Source: JASHPR01 sp963833885 (GTDB lineage: Bacteria; Actinomycetota; Actinomycetes; Streptosporangiales; Streptosporangiaceae). From it: a stretch of DNA of 64,000 nucleotides. This document shows, piece by piece, positions 34,943 to 42,932 of this stretch. Both the position numbers and the translations under genes were made by a program. How positions within the stretch are numbered: the stretch's first letter is position 1; each line of letters begins with the position of its first letter. The notes below the pieces were generated by a model that worked only from the letters and a program-made list of their open reading frames with translations, did no database searches and was not told the DNA's origin. The stretch spans positions 101,408 through 165,407 of the forward strand of contig CAWHZU010000034.1 of assembly GCA_963833885.1 (NCBI GenBank), given 5' to 3'.

Positions 34943-35054
34943 AGATTTTTCTTATCGCACCCTCGGAAATCCGTATTGGACGCTTCGCCGGCGCCGTCCG
35001 CATGCTGAGAAAACGAAGGGCCTGAACGGGTAGCAGGGACGGAGGTCGGCGCCG

Positions 35055-36197
35055 ATGGGGATCGTGGCGCACTGGTTTCTCCCCACGAACGGTGACTCCC
35101 GCACGGATCTGAGCCTTGGCAACGCGGTCGGCGCGGCCGGCAGCCGGGTCACCGCGGGCGGCACCGAGCGGGCCCCGGACATCGGCTACATCGGGCAGAT
35201 AGCCCGCTCGGCCGAGCAGCTTGGCTTCGCGGGCGCGCTGACCCCCACGAGCTCGTGGTGCGAAGACGCCTGGATCATGACAGCCGGGCTGACCCAGGTC
35301 ACCGAGAGGTTCAAGTTCCTGGTGGCGCTGCGGCCCGGGTTCACGGCCCCGACGCTCGCCGCGCAGATGGCGGCGACCTACCAGCGGATTTCCGGCGGGC
35401 GGCTGCTGCTCAACATCGTCACCGGAGGCGACGACGTCGAGCAGCGGAGGTTCGGCGACCACCTGGACAAGGCGGGCCGCTACCGCCGTGCCGCCGAGTT
35501 CCTGCACATCGTGCGCGAGCTGTGGGACGGGCGGCCGGTGGACTTCACCGGCGATCACTACGACATCCAGGGCGGGGTGATCGTGCCGGCGCCGGTGCGG
35601 CCGGACATCTACCTCGGCGGCTCGTCGCCGCAGGCGCTCGACGTCGCGGCCTGGCACGCCGACGTGTACCTGACGTGGGGGGAGCCCCCCGGTGCGGTCG
35701 CCGAGAAACTCGACCGGGTGCGGGACCGCGCCAGGGCGGCACGCCGCGAGCTGCGGTTCGGCATCCGGCTGCACGTCATCGCGCGCGACACGGCCGCGGA
35801 GGCCTGGGCTCAGGCGCAGCGGCTGCTCGACGGGCTTGACCCGGCGGCGATCGAGCGGGCCCAGGCCATCCAGCGGTCGTCGGGTTCCGAGGGGCAGCGG
35901 CGGATGGCCGCCCTGCACGGCGGCCGGACCGACGCGCTCGAGGTGTCCCCGAACCTGTGGGCCGGCGTCGGCCTGGTCCGCGGCGGCGCGGGAACCGCGC
36001 TGGTCGGCAGCCACGACGAGGTGGCGGACCGGATTGCCGAGTACTACCACCTCGGCATCGAAGAGTTCATCCTGTCCGGCTACCCGCACCTCGAAGAGGC
36101 CTACCAGGTCGGCGAGGGCGTGCTGCCGGTGCTGCGCCGGCGGGGGCTGATGCCGGCGCCGGATCTTGACCACCAACTTCTGGAGGCTGTCCCGTGA
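35055..36197 (+). CDS. ssuD: FMNH2-dependent alkanesulfonate monooxygenase (SsuD/MsuD-like)
   Basis: A 380-residue LLM flavin monooxygenase: HWFLPTNGDSR near the N-terminus, GALTPTSSWCEDAWI, LRPGFTAPTLAAQM, SGGRLLLNIVTGGD, YLGGSSPQALDVAA, and the C-terminal FILSGYPHLEEAYQVGE typical of SsuD. It releases sulfite from a sulfonate using reduced FMN supplied by a reductase. ATG 35055 has GGAGG upstream. It leads the operon and overlaps SfnG by GTGA. With SfnG it could take methanesulfinate or methanesulfonate onward to sulfite (MsuD role). Confidence 0.86.
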   Translation: MGIVAHWFLPTNGDSRTDLSLGNAVGAAGSRVTAGGTERAPDIGYIGQIARSAEQLGFAGALTPTSSWCEDAWIMTAGLTQVTERFKFLVALRPGFTAPTLAAQMAATYQRISGGRLLLNIVTGGDDVEQRRFGDHLDKAGRYRRAAEFLHIVRELWDGRPVDFTGDHYDIQGGVIVPAPVRPDIYLGGSSPQALDVAAWHADVYLTWGEPPGAVAEKLDRVRDRARAARRELRFGIRLHVIARDTAAEAWAQAQRLLDGLDPAAIERAQAIQRSSGSEGQRRMAALHGGRTDALEVSPNLWAGVGLVRGGAGTALVGSHDEVADRIAEYYHLGIEEFILSGYPHLEEAYQVGEGVLPVLRRRGLMPAPDLDHQLLEAVP

Positions 36198-37369
36198 CCA
36201 CGAACCCGGCCACCGAGCCGATCCGCTTTGCCTACTGGGTGCCCAACGTCAGCGGCGGGCTCGTCACGTCCACGATCGAGCAGCGGACCGACTGGTCGTT
36301 CGAGTACAACCGCAAGCTGGCCAGGCTCGCCGAGCGGGCGGGCTTCGACTACGCGCTGAGCCAGGTCCGCTACACCGCCAGCTATGGCGCCGAGTACCAG
36401 CACGAGTCCACGAGCTTCAGCCTGGCCCTGCTGCTGGCCACCGAGCGGATCAAGCTGATCGCCGCGGTGCATCCCGGCCTCTGGCACCCTGGCGTGCTGG
36501 CCAAGTGGGTCGCCACCGCCGACCACCTGTCCAACGGCCGGGTCGCGGTGAACGTCGTCTCCGGGTGGTTCGCCGACGAGTTCCGCCAGCTCGGCGAGCC
36601 GTGGCTGGAGCACGACGAGCGGTACCGGCGCACCGCCGAGTTCATCACCGCGCTCAAGCGCATCTGGACCGAGGACCGCGCCAACCTGGCTGGCGACTTC
36701 TACCGGATCCGCGACTTCAGCCTCAAGCCGAAACCGCTGTCCTGGCCGGGCCGCCCGCACCCGGAGATCTTCCAGGGCGGCAACTCCACCGCCGCGCGGC
36801 GCAACGGCGGCCAGCTGTCCGACTGGTACTTCTCCAACGGCAAGGACTTCGACGGCGTCCGCGAGCAGCTCACCGAGCTGGCGCAGAACGCGGCCGAGGT
36901 CGGGCGTACCGACGGTCCCCGGTTCGGCCTGAACGGGTTCGTCATCGTCCGCGACACCGAGGCGGAGGCCAAGGACACGCTGCGCGAGATCATCGCGAAG
37001 GCGCACGTCGAGGCCGTCGAGGGCTTCGGTGCCGCGGTCAAGCAGGCGGGCCAGTCCACCGGTGACAAGAAGGGGATGTGGGCCGACTCGACCTTCGAGG
37101 ACCTGGTCCAGTACAACGACGGCTTCCGCACCAAACTCATCGGCACCCCCGAGCAGGTCGCCAGCAGGATCGTCGAGTACCGCAAGCTCGGCGTGGACCT
37201 GATCCTCACCGGGTTCCTGCACTACCACGAGGAGGTTGAGCGATTCGGCCGCGAGGTGCTGCCGATCGTCCGTGAGCTGGAGGTGCAGGCGGGCCTGGAC
37301 CCGGCGGCCGTGCCCGACCCGCTGGCCGGCCTGACCGACGCCGACCGCCTGCTGACGGCGGCGCGATGA
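36194..37369 (+). CDS. sfnG: Dimethylsulfone monooxygenase SfnG
   Basis: A 391-residue LLM monooxygenase with SfnG character: RFAYWVPNVSGGLVTSTIEQRTDW at the start, RYTASYGAEYQHESTSF, HPGLWHPGVLAKW, NVVSGWFADEFRQLGEPWLEH, HPEIFQGGNSTAAR and ILTGFLHYHEEVERFG. SfnG oxidises dimethyl sulfone with FMNH2 to methanesulfinate and formaldehyde. It is coupled to the SsuD-like gene (GTGA) and the SfnB-like gene (ATGA), giving a compact dimethyl-sulfone-to-sulfite route. Confidence 0.9.
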   Translation: MTTNPATEPIRFAYWVPNVSGGLVTSTIEQRTDWSFEYNRKLARLAERAGFDYALSQVRYTASYGAEYQHESTSFSLALLLATERIKLIAAVHPGLWHPGVLAKWVATADHLSNGRVAVNVVSGWFADEFRQLGEPWLEHDERYRRTAEFITALKRIWTEDRANLAGDFYRIRDFSLKPKPLSWPGRPHPEIFQGGNSTAARRNGGQLSDWYFSNGKDFDGVREQLTELAQNAAEVGRTDGPRFGLNGFVIVRDTEAEAKDTLREIIAKAHVEAVEGFGAAVKQAGQSTGDKKGMWADSTFEDLVQYNDGFRTKLIGTPEQVASRIVEYRKLGVDLILTGFLHYHEEVERFGREVLPIVRELEVQAGLDPAAVPDPLAGLTDADRLLTAAR

Positions 37370-38577
37370 CCACCGTGATCTGTCCGCCCGCCGTGCTCAG
37401 CACCGGGCCGGAGGCGATCACCGCGGCGCGGGAGTACGCCGAATCGATCGCCAGCGGGGTGATCGAGCGGGACCGGTCCGGCGCGGTGCCGGCGGCCGAG
37501 ATGGCCGCGTTCGACGCCAGCGGCCTGCTGGCCATCACCGTGCCGGGGGAGCATGGCGGCCCGGAACTGCCGGCCAGCGTGCTCGCCGAGGTGATCCGCG
37601 TGATCGCCGCCGTCGATCCCGCGCTCGCCCAGGTGCCGCAGGCCCACTACCTGTTCACGGACGTCCTCGCGACGTGGGGCACTGATACCCAGCAGCGCCG
37701 GCTGTTCGCCGAGGTCCTCGACGGCGGCAGGTTCGGCAACGGGCTGGCCGAGCGCGGCGGGAAGCACGCCCAGGACCTGAAGACCCGGCTGCACGCCAGC
37801 AGTGCCGGGGCGCGCCTGCGGGGCCGCAAGTACTACACCACCGGCGCGATCACCGCCCGCTGGATCGGTGTCACCGCCATCGACGACGACGGCCACCTAG
37901 TGCTCGCCTTCGTGCCCCGTAACGCGGACGGGGTGCTGATCGACGAGGACTGGAACGTCATGGGCCAGCGCGCCACGGTCAGCGGAAGCGCGGTCTTCGA
38001 CGACGTGGCCGTGGACCCGTCGCTGGTCATCCCCTACGAGCACGTCTTTCAGGTGCCGCAGCAGCTCGGCGCCCGCGCACAGCTCGTGCACGCCGCGATC
38101 CAGACCGGCATCGCCGGCGGGGCGCTGGCCGACGCGGGTGAGTTCGTCCGCGGGAAGGCCAGGCCGTTCTTCGAGGCCGCCAACGGCGGGTGGGCGCAGC
38201 GCGCCAGCGACGACCCGCACACCATCCACCGGTACGGCAGGCTCGCCACCCAGGTCCGCGCCGCGGAGGCGCTGCTTCGCGACGCCGCGGCGACGCTCGA
38301 TGACGTGACGCGCCGCCCGAAGGACGCGCAGGCGGCGGCGCGCGGGTCGATCGCGGTCGCGCAGGCCAAGGCGTTCGCCAGCGAGGTCGCCGTCGAGGTG
38401 GCGAGCGACCTGTTCGCGCTCAGCGGCGCGAGCGCGGCCGACGAGCGCCACGACCTGAGCAGGCACTGGCGTAACGCGCGGACCCACGCCAGCCACGACC
38501 CGGCCGACTGGAAGTACCACCACGTCGGCAACTACCTGCTCAACAATGTCCCGCCGCCGAACCACGGACAGGTGTAA
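37366..38577 (+). CDS. SfnB-family acyl-CoA-dehydrogenase-like oxidoreductase
   Basis: A 403-residue flavoprotein with acyl-CoA-dehydrogenase fold but of the sulfur-acquisition SfnB/DszC branch: FDASGLLAITVPGEHGGPEL, RFGNGLAERGGKHAQD, LRGRKYYTTGAITARWIGVTA, HDLSRHWRNARTHASHDPADWKYHHVGNYLLN. The ending with R-H-W-R-N-A-R-T and the terminal N-x-x-P-P pattern is typical of these monooxygenase-like enzymes, not of CoA thioester dehydrogenases. The exact reaction of SfnB is not established. Confidence 0.87.
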   Translation: MTTVICPPAVLSTGPEAITAAREYAESIASGVIERDRSGAVPAAEMAAFDASGLLAITVPGEHGGPELPASVLAEVIRVIAAVDPALAQVPQAHYLFTDVLATWGTDTQQRRLFAEVLDGGRFGNGLAERGGKHAQDLKTRLHASSAGARLRGRKYYTTGAITARWIGVTAIDDDGHLVLAFVPRNADGVLIDEDWNVMGQRATVSGSAVFDDVAVDPSLVIPYEHVFQVPQQLGARAQLVHAAIQTGIAGGALADAGEFVRGKARPFFEAANGGWAQRASDDPHTIHRYGRLATQVRAAEALLRDAAATLDDVTRRPKDAQAAARGSIAVAQAKAFASEVAVEVASDLFALSGASAADERHDLSRHWRNARTHASHDPADWKYHHVGNYLLNNVPPPNHGQV

Positions 38578-38579
38578 CG

Positions 38580-39089
38580 ATGACTGCAGCCAGCCAGGCC
38601 GTCGCGGGCATCGGCTCCGCCGAGTTCCGCCACGCGGTCGGGCACTTCGCCACCGGGGTCACAATCGTCACCTCGGTGGGGCCGGACGGGGAACCGGTCG
38701 GAACCACGGCCAACGCGGTCTGCTCGCTTTCCCTGGATCCGCCGCTCATCCTGGTCTGCTTCGACCGGTCCAGCCTGACGCTGGCGGCGGTCCGCTCCCA
38801 CGGCGCGTTCGCCATCAACGTCCTCGCGGCGCCGCAGCAGCACCTGTCGGCGAACTTCGCCCGCCGCGGCGCCGCGGCGGTCTGGGAGGGCGTCCGGCAC
38901 CGCCCGGGCCGGACCGGCAGCCCGCGCCTGGCCGACGTGCTGGCCACGCTGGAATGCACCGTGGAATACCAGGTTCCCGGCGGCGACCACGAGATCCTGG
39001 TCGGCCGGGTCCGGCACGCGGAGACCGCCGGAACCGACGCGGAGCCGCTGCTCTACTGGCGCGGCGGGTACCTGAGGGCGGCGGGATGA
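38580..39089 (+). CDS. Flavin reductase (HpaC/DszD-like)
   Basis: A 169-residue split-beta-barrel flavin reductase: FRHAVGHFATGVTIVTS, GTTANAVCSLSLDPPLILVCF, GAFAINVLAAPQQHLSANFA, and EPLLYWRGGYLR. It makes FMNH2 with NAD(P)H for the monooxygenases before it. It starts two bases after SfnB and overlaps the next reductase by ATGA. Having two unrelated flavin reductases in one operon suggests separate partners for the LLM enzymes and the SfnB/DszC-like enzymes. Confidence 0.9.
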   Translation: MTAASQAVAGIGSAEFRHAVGHFATGVTIVTSVGPDGEPVGTTANAVCSLSLDPPLILVCFDRSSLTLAAVRSHGAFAINVLAAPQQHLSANFARRGAAAVWEGVRHRPGRTGSPRLADVLATLECTVEYQVPGGDHEILVGRVRHAETAGTDAEPLLYWRGGYLRAAG

Positions 39090-39622
39090 GCGCTCCCCGG
39101 ATAGCCAGCCTGGTCGGCAATCCCCGGCCGGAGTCGCGAACCCACGGCCTGGCCCGCACGCTCGCCCAGCAGATCGCCCGCGTCCTCGGGGCCACCGGGG
39201 TCGCCGACGTCGACCTGGCGCCGTTCGGGCCGCGGGTGCTCGACCCTGCCGATGCGGCGGTCACCGCCGCCGTCGGCGAGATCATCGCCGCCGACCTGCT
39301 CGTGGTTGCCAGCCCCACCTACAAGGCCGCCTACTCCGGGCTGCTCAAGAGCTTCCTGGACCGGTTCGGCAACGGCAGCCTGGCCGGCACGGCCGCGGTC
39401 CCCGTGCTGCTGGGCGGCATGCCCGACCACCGGCTTGCCGTGGACGTCCACTTCACGCCCCTGCTGCTCGAACTCGGCGCCGCCGTGCCCGCGCGGGGCC
39501 TGTTCGTACTCGAAGCCGACGTCGCTGACTTCGGCACCGCCGCCTCGGCCTGGGCGGATGCGCACGCACCCGCGCTGTTGGCCGCAAGCAGAGCTCAACC
39601 GCAAGCACTGGCAACCACCTGA
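39086..39622 (+). CDS. NADPH-dependent FMN reductase (SsuE/MsuE-like)
   Basis: A 178-residue flavodoxin-fold reductase: ASLVGNPRPESRTHGLAR phosphate-binding loop, ADLLVVASPTYKAAYSGLLKSFLDRF, and VPVLLGGMPDHRLAVDVHF. This is the family of SsuE/MsuE, the natural partner of SsuD and MsuD. Start ATG 39086 overlaps the preceding stop. Confidence 0.9.
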   Translation: MSAPRIASLVGNPRPESRTHGLARTLAQQIARVLGATGVADVDLAPFGPRVLDPADAAVTAAVGEIIAADLLVVASPTYKAAYSGLLKSFLDRFGNGSLAGTAAVPVLLGGMPDHRLAVDVHFTPLLLELGAAVPARGLFVLEADVADFGTAASAWADAHAPALLAASRAQPQALATT

Positions 39623-39634
39623 AAGGACACTGCC

Positions 39635-40849
39635 GTGACTGCCACCGAAATCAGCAGCGCGCCGCCCGTCGGCCTCGACCCCGGCGATGCGCTGGCCATC
39701 GCCGAGCAACTTCGCGACGAGTTCCGCGTTGGCGCGGCCGAGCGCGACCGCGACCGGAAGTTCCCCTACGAGCAGTGCGCGGCGTTCCGGGCGTCCGGCC
39801 TGCTCGGCCTCATGGTCCCCCGCGAGCACGGCGGCCTCGGCGGCTCGTTCGTGGAGCTGATGAAGGTCGTGAACACGATCTCGGCCGGTGACTCCAACAT
39901 CGGCCAGATGTACCAGCTGCACACCGGCGGCATCCGGCTGCTGCAGGAGTTCGCCCCGCCGGCCGTGCAGGCCAAGTGGCTGCCGCGGTTCACCAGGGAA
40001 CTCTGGATCACCAATGCGTACTCCGAGGTCGGCACCGCGAGCGTCAACGACTTCAACACGACCGTGACTCCGGACGGCGACGGCTGGCGCCTGTCCGGCA
40101 AGAAGTTCTACTGCACCGGAAGTCTCGCGGGTGACATCACGTTCGGGCCGTGCCGCGTGGCCGGCTCCGACGAGGTACGGGTGTTCTTCACGCCAACGGA
40201 CGCCCAGGGAGTGACGATCCACGACGACTGGAGCGGGTTCGGCCAGCGGACCACGGCCAGCGGCACGACCGAGTTCGACAACGTCTGGATCCCCGACGAG
40301 CTGTGCCTCGGCAGCCCGGACACCGAGGGCGGCGGGGGCGGAGCGGTCACCTCGCTGAACTACCAGGCGGTGCACACCGGTGTGTTCGTCGGTATCGCGC
40401 GCAACGCGCTCGACGACGCCGTCGAGTTCGTCCGGACGCGGGCGCGGCTGTGGTACGAGAGCCCCGCCGAGCGCGCCACCGACGACCTGTACATCCAGCT
40501 GCGGGTGGGCGAGATGAAGACCGCGGTCGACGCCGCGGAACTGCTGTCCCTGCGGGCCGCGGAACTGTGCGACGAGGCTGTCGCGCATCCGGGCGACGAG
40601 CGCATCAGGGGCGAGGCGTCCGTGGTGACCGGGCAGGCGCGGGAGGCGGCGGCCGAGGCGGCGATGTTCGCCGGGTCGACGCTGTTCAAGGTGTGCGGCG
40701 CAGGCAGCGTCCTGGAGAAGTACGGCTTCGACCGGCACTGGCGCAACGCCCGCACCCTGTCCTTGCACAACCCGCTCGACTTCAAGTCCATGCACGCCGG
40801 CGACTTCCTGCTGAACGACCGGCTGCCTCCGGTCGATTCCTACAACTAG
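39635..40849 (+). CDS. SfnB/DszC-like acyl-CoA-dehydrogenase-fold monooxygenase
   Basis: A 404-residue paralogue of the protein at 37366: FRASGLLGLMVPREHGGLGG, NAYSEVGTASVNDFNTTV, SGKKFYCTGSLAGDITFGPC, GFGQRTTASGTTEFDNVW, and the ending KYGFDRHWRNARTLSLHNPLDFK. It belongs with flavin-dependent DszC/SfnB-type enzymes that oxidise sulfur atoms with FMNH2. GTG 39635 has GAAAGGA upstream. It may oxidise dimethyl sulfoxide or another thioether upstream of SfnG. Confidence 0.85.
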   Translation: MTATEISSAPPVGLDPGDALAIAEQLRDEFRVGAAERDRDRKFPYEQCAAFRASGLLGLMVPREHGGLGGSFVELMKVVNTISAGDSNIGQMYQLHTGGIRLLQEFAPPAVQAKWLPRFTRELWITNAYSEVGTASVNDFNTTVTPDGDGWRLSGKKFYCTGSLAGDITFGPCRVAGSDEVRVFFTPTDAQGVTIHDDWSGFGQRTTASGTTEFDNVWIPDELCLGSPDTEGGGGGAVTSLNYQAVHTGVFVGIARNALDDAVEFVRTRARLWYESPAERATDDLYIQLRVGEMKTAVDAAELLSLRAAELCDEAVAHPGDERIRGEASVVTGQAREAAAEAAMFAGSTLFKVCGAGSVLEKYGFDRHWRNARTLSLHNPLDFKSMHAGDFLLNDRLPPVDSYN

Positions 40850-40858
40850 GAGCGCGCG

Positions 40859-41497
40859 ATGTCTGATGTGGGCCTGATGTTCGTTGGCGCGGTGCTGTTC
40901 GTCAACGGGCTTCTCCTGCTGGGCAAGGTCGACGCCAAGGGGGCCGCGACGTTCAACCTGTTCGTCGGCGCCCTGCAGACGGCGATCCCGTTCTACCTGA
41001 TCGCGACCGCCACGAACACGAGCGACATCCTCCTGGACTCCGGGATCTTCCTGTTCGGGTTCACCTACCTCTACGTGGGGATCAGCAATCTGGCGGGCCA
41101 GGAGCCGCGCGGCCTCGGCTGGTACTCGGCCTGGGTCGCGATCATGGCCGCTGCCTTCGGCATCACCAACATCGTCAAGTTCCACGATCCGACGATCGGC
41201 CTGCTGTGGCTGCAGTGGTCGGTGCTGTGGGCGCTGTTTTGGCTGGTGCTCGGGCTTGGCATCAGCCGGCTCACCGAGGTCACCGGGTGGCTGACGCTGA
41301 TCCTGTCGTTCACGACCTGCACGATCCCCGGCTTCGTGTTGCTGCTGGGGGAGTGGGGCCACGTTTCCACGTGGCTGGTGCTGGCCGTCATCGCGGCCAC
41401 GGCGGTTGCGCTGGTGCCGGTCGGAACCCGGAGCCTGCGCAAGCCTCCGCCCGCACCCGACCAGGCCGAAACCGGGGTACCGGTCTCAGTGTCCTGA
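40859..41497 (+). CDS. AmiS/UreI family small-solute channel
   Basis: A 212-residue integral membrane protein with about six or seven helices: MFVGAVLFVNGLLLLGKVDA, FLFGFTYLYVGISNL, then LGWYSAWVAIMAAAF and LLWLQWSVLWALFWLVLGLG, as in AmiS/UreI proton-gated urea and amide channels. The gene is last in the sulfone operon, nine bases behind the SfnB-like gene. Amidase or urease genes are absent nearby. Passage of a small neutral sulfur compound such as dimethyl sulfone is an attractive inference. Confidence 0.87.
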   Translation: MSDVGLMFVGAVLFVNGLLLLGKVDAKGAATFNLFVGALQTAIPFYLIATATNTSDILLDSGIFLFGFTYLYVGISNLAGQEPRGLGWYSAWVAIMAAAFGITNIVKFHDPTIGLLWLQWSVLWALFWLVLGLGISRLTEVTGWLTLILSFTTCTIPGFVLLLGEWGHVSTWLVLAVIAATAVALVPVGTRSLRKPPPAPDQAETGVPVSVS

Positions 41498-41571
41498 CAC
41501 TAAACCTGTCCGTCTGGGCGAGGCGCCCCCCAGTGGCCCGGTTCGCAGCATCCGCCGCGTTTCAAGATCAT

Positions 41572-41610
41572 TAGGAGCCTGGGGTGCATATATTGCACCC
41601 CAGGCTCCTA
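41572..41610. terminator. Strong bidirectional hairpin terminator
   Basis: A perfect 17-bp stem: 41572-41588 (TAGGAGCCTGGGGTGCA) pairs with 41594-41610 around a TATAT loop. It lies between the convergent ends of the sulfone operon (41497) and the LpxL-type gene (41616), so it can stop transcription from both sides. No long T-run follows, as is usual in high-GC actinobacteria. Confidence 0.85.
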
Positions 41611-41615
41611 GATAT

Positions 41616-42626
41616 TTAGGCGCCGACGGCAACGAGTGCTGGAACGCGTGCGGGTGCGGTGTCTGGCCCTGGCGAGAGCATGCCGAGGTTGTCGAGGTCG
41701 AGCGGGCTCGGCCAGTACACCCAGCTCGCCGGGCTCCTGCGGATGGCGGCGCTCACCCCGGCGACGCAGCGCCCGAAGGCGGTTGCCGTGTCCCCAGCCA
41801 TGGGCACCGGGTCCGAGATCTCCAGCACCTGGTGGCGGTAGTCGGCCGACCGGTACACCGAGCACATGAGGACCGGCGCGCCGGTCAGCCGGGCAAGCGT
41901 CACGATGCCCGGCATCAGCCTGGCCTGGTGCCCGAGGAAGCGAACGTCGACCGCGCGGGCCTTGTCGCTGTCCAGCGGCGGCGCGTCGATCGAGATCGTC
42001 ACCACCTCGTTGGCGCGCAGCGCGGAAGCCGCCAGCGCCGCGACCTCGACCCGTCCCGGCCACGGCTCGATCATCGGCCGCTGCCGGTGCCGCCGCACCC
42101 GCCGGGCCAGTACCGTGTCCCAGAACCGGCGCTCGAACGCGGACATCCCTGCTGTGTACTTGTACTGCCAGCGCCCGATCGTGGTGACCGGGACGCCGCT
42201 GGTGTGCAGCACGGACAGGGCGCTGTTGTACGAGCCAAAGTGGGCGCAGCAGAGAATCGCGCCCTTGCCATCGGCCAGCGCGGCTTCCAGGTGCTCCCGG
42301 CCCTCGATCTTGACCAGCCGCCGCAGCGGCCGTGCCCGGTGCCGCAGCCGCGCCACGTCGACCGCCTCGCAGGAGGCGAATCGGAACCAGTCGCGGGCCG
42401 CCTGCCGCGCCGCCACCCGGCCGAGCTCGCCCCCGAGGAACAGCCGCAGGTGGCGTTCGGTGTTGGCGCGTTTCGAGGCATGGCTGCGGTAGAGCCGGTC
42501 GCCACGCCAGCAGGCGATGCGGTAGCCGAGGGCGGCCGGCATACGGGCCAGGACCGGCGCGACCACCCCCCAGTAGGCCACACCTTCCGCGTTACGCAGC
42601 AGCCTCGCCGCGCGGCCGTCACCCAT
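41616..42626 (-). CDS. LpxL/HtrB-type lysophospholipid acyltransferase family protein
   Basis: About 336 residues from ATG 42626 (AGGAGG seven bases upstream, overlapping the carrier-protein stop). LpxL-like marks: NTERHLRLFLG, the HxxxxD-type catalytic region ILCCAHFGSYNSALSVLH, FWDTVLARR, VVTISIDAPPLDSDKARAVDV and the ending ASWVYWPSPLD. The catalytic motif reads HFGSYN, so the acid usually written HX4D/E is replaced by N, which is odd. In Actinobacteria this fold includes PatA-like mannoside acyltransferases. As last gene of the unit it may move an acyl or aminoacyl group from the carrier protein to an acceptor. Confidence 0.8.
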   Translation of the reverse strand: MGDGRAARLLRNAEGVAYWGVVAPVLARMPAALGYRIACWRGDRLYRSHASKRANTERHLRLFLGGELGRVAARQAARDWFRFASCEAVDVARLRHRARPLRRLVKIEGREHLEAALADGKGAILCCAHFGSYNSALSVLHTSGVPVTTIGRWQYKYTAGMSAFERRFWDTVLARRVRRHRQRPMIEPWPGRVEVAALAASALRANEVVTISIDAPPLDSDKARAVDVRFLGHQARLMPGIVTLARLTGAPVLMCSVYRSADYRHQVLEISDPVPMAGDTATAFGRCVAGVSAAIRRSPASWVYWPSPLDLDNLGMLSPGPDTAPARVPALVAVGA

Positions 42627-42882
42627 GCGTGGCCTCCTGCTTCTGGGCTTCCCGGCCACGGACGTAGGCGCAGATCGCGGTCACGCTCGCGAAATTGTCC
42701 GGGAGCAGATCCGCGTCGCCTACCCCGATCCCGAACCGCTCTTCCAGGAAGACCACCAGCCTGAGCAGGCTCAGCGAGTCGAGGACGCCGGTCTCCAGCA
42801 GCGACGTGTCGTCGGCCAGCGGCAGCAACGCCTGGTCCTGGACGAGTTCCCTGCTGACGTAGTCGTTGATGACGGTTTCCAC
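42619..42882 (-). CDS. Free-standing acyl/peptidyl carrier protein
   Basis: An 87-residue carrier protein. The phosphopantetheine site is Ser36 in GVLDSLSLLRLVVFLEE, and the third helix region carries FGIGVGDADLLPDNFASV. It ends KQEATHG and overlaps the acyltransferase start. It follows the AMP ligase by 50 bases, the usual arrangement for a dedicated ligase/carrier pair. No phosphopantetheinyl transferase is in the window. Confidence 0.9.
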   Translation of the reverse strand: METVINDYVSRELVQDQALLPLADDTSLLETGVLDSLSLLRLVVFLEERFGIGVGDADLLPDNFASVTAICAYVRGREAQKQEATHG

Positions 42883-42932
42883 TTGAGCTCCCCCTCGGTA
42901 TCTGTCAGTTCGCTATCGCTGTCTGGACCGCG

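Noticed and set aside
39053..41362. A 769-codon open frame on the minus strand across the flavin reductase, SfnB-like and AmiS genes
   Set aside because: It is antisense to three genes with clear family motifs; the translation is rich in Arg, Gly, Glu and Gln as expected of an antisense frame in high-GC DNA.
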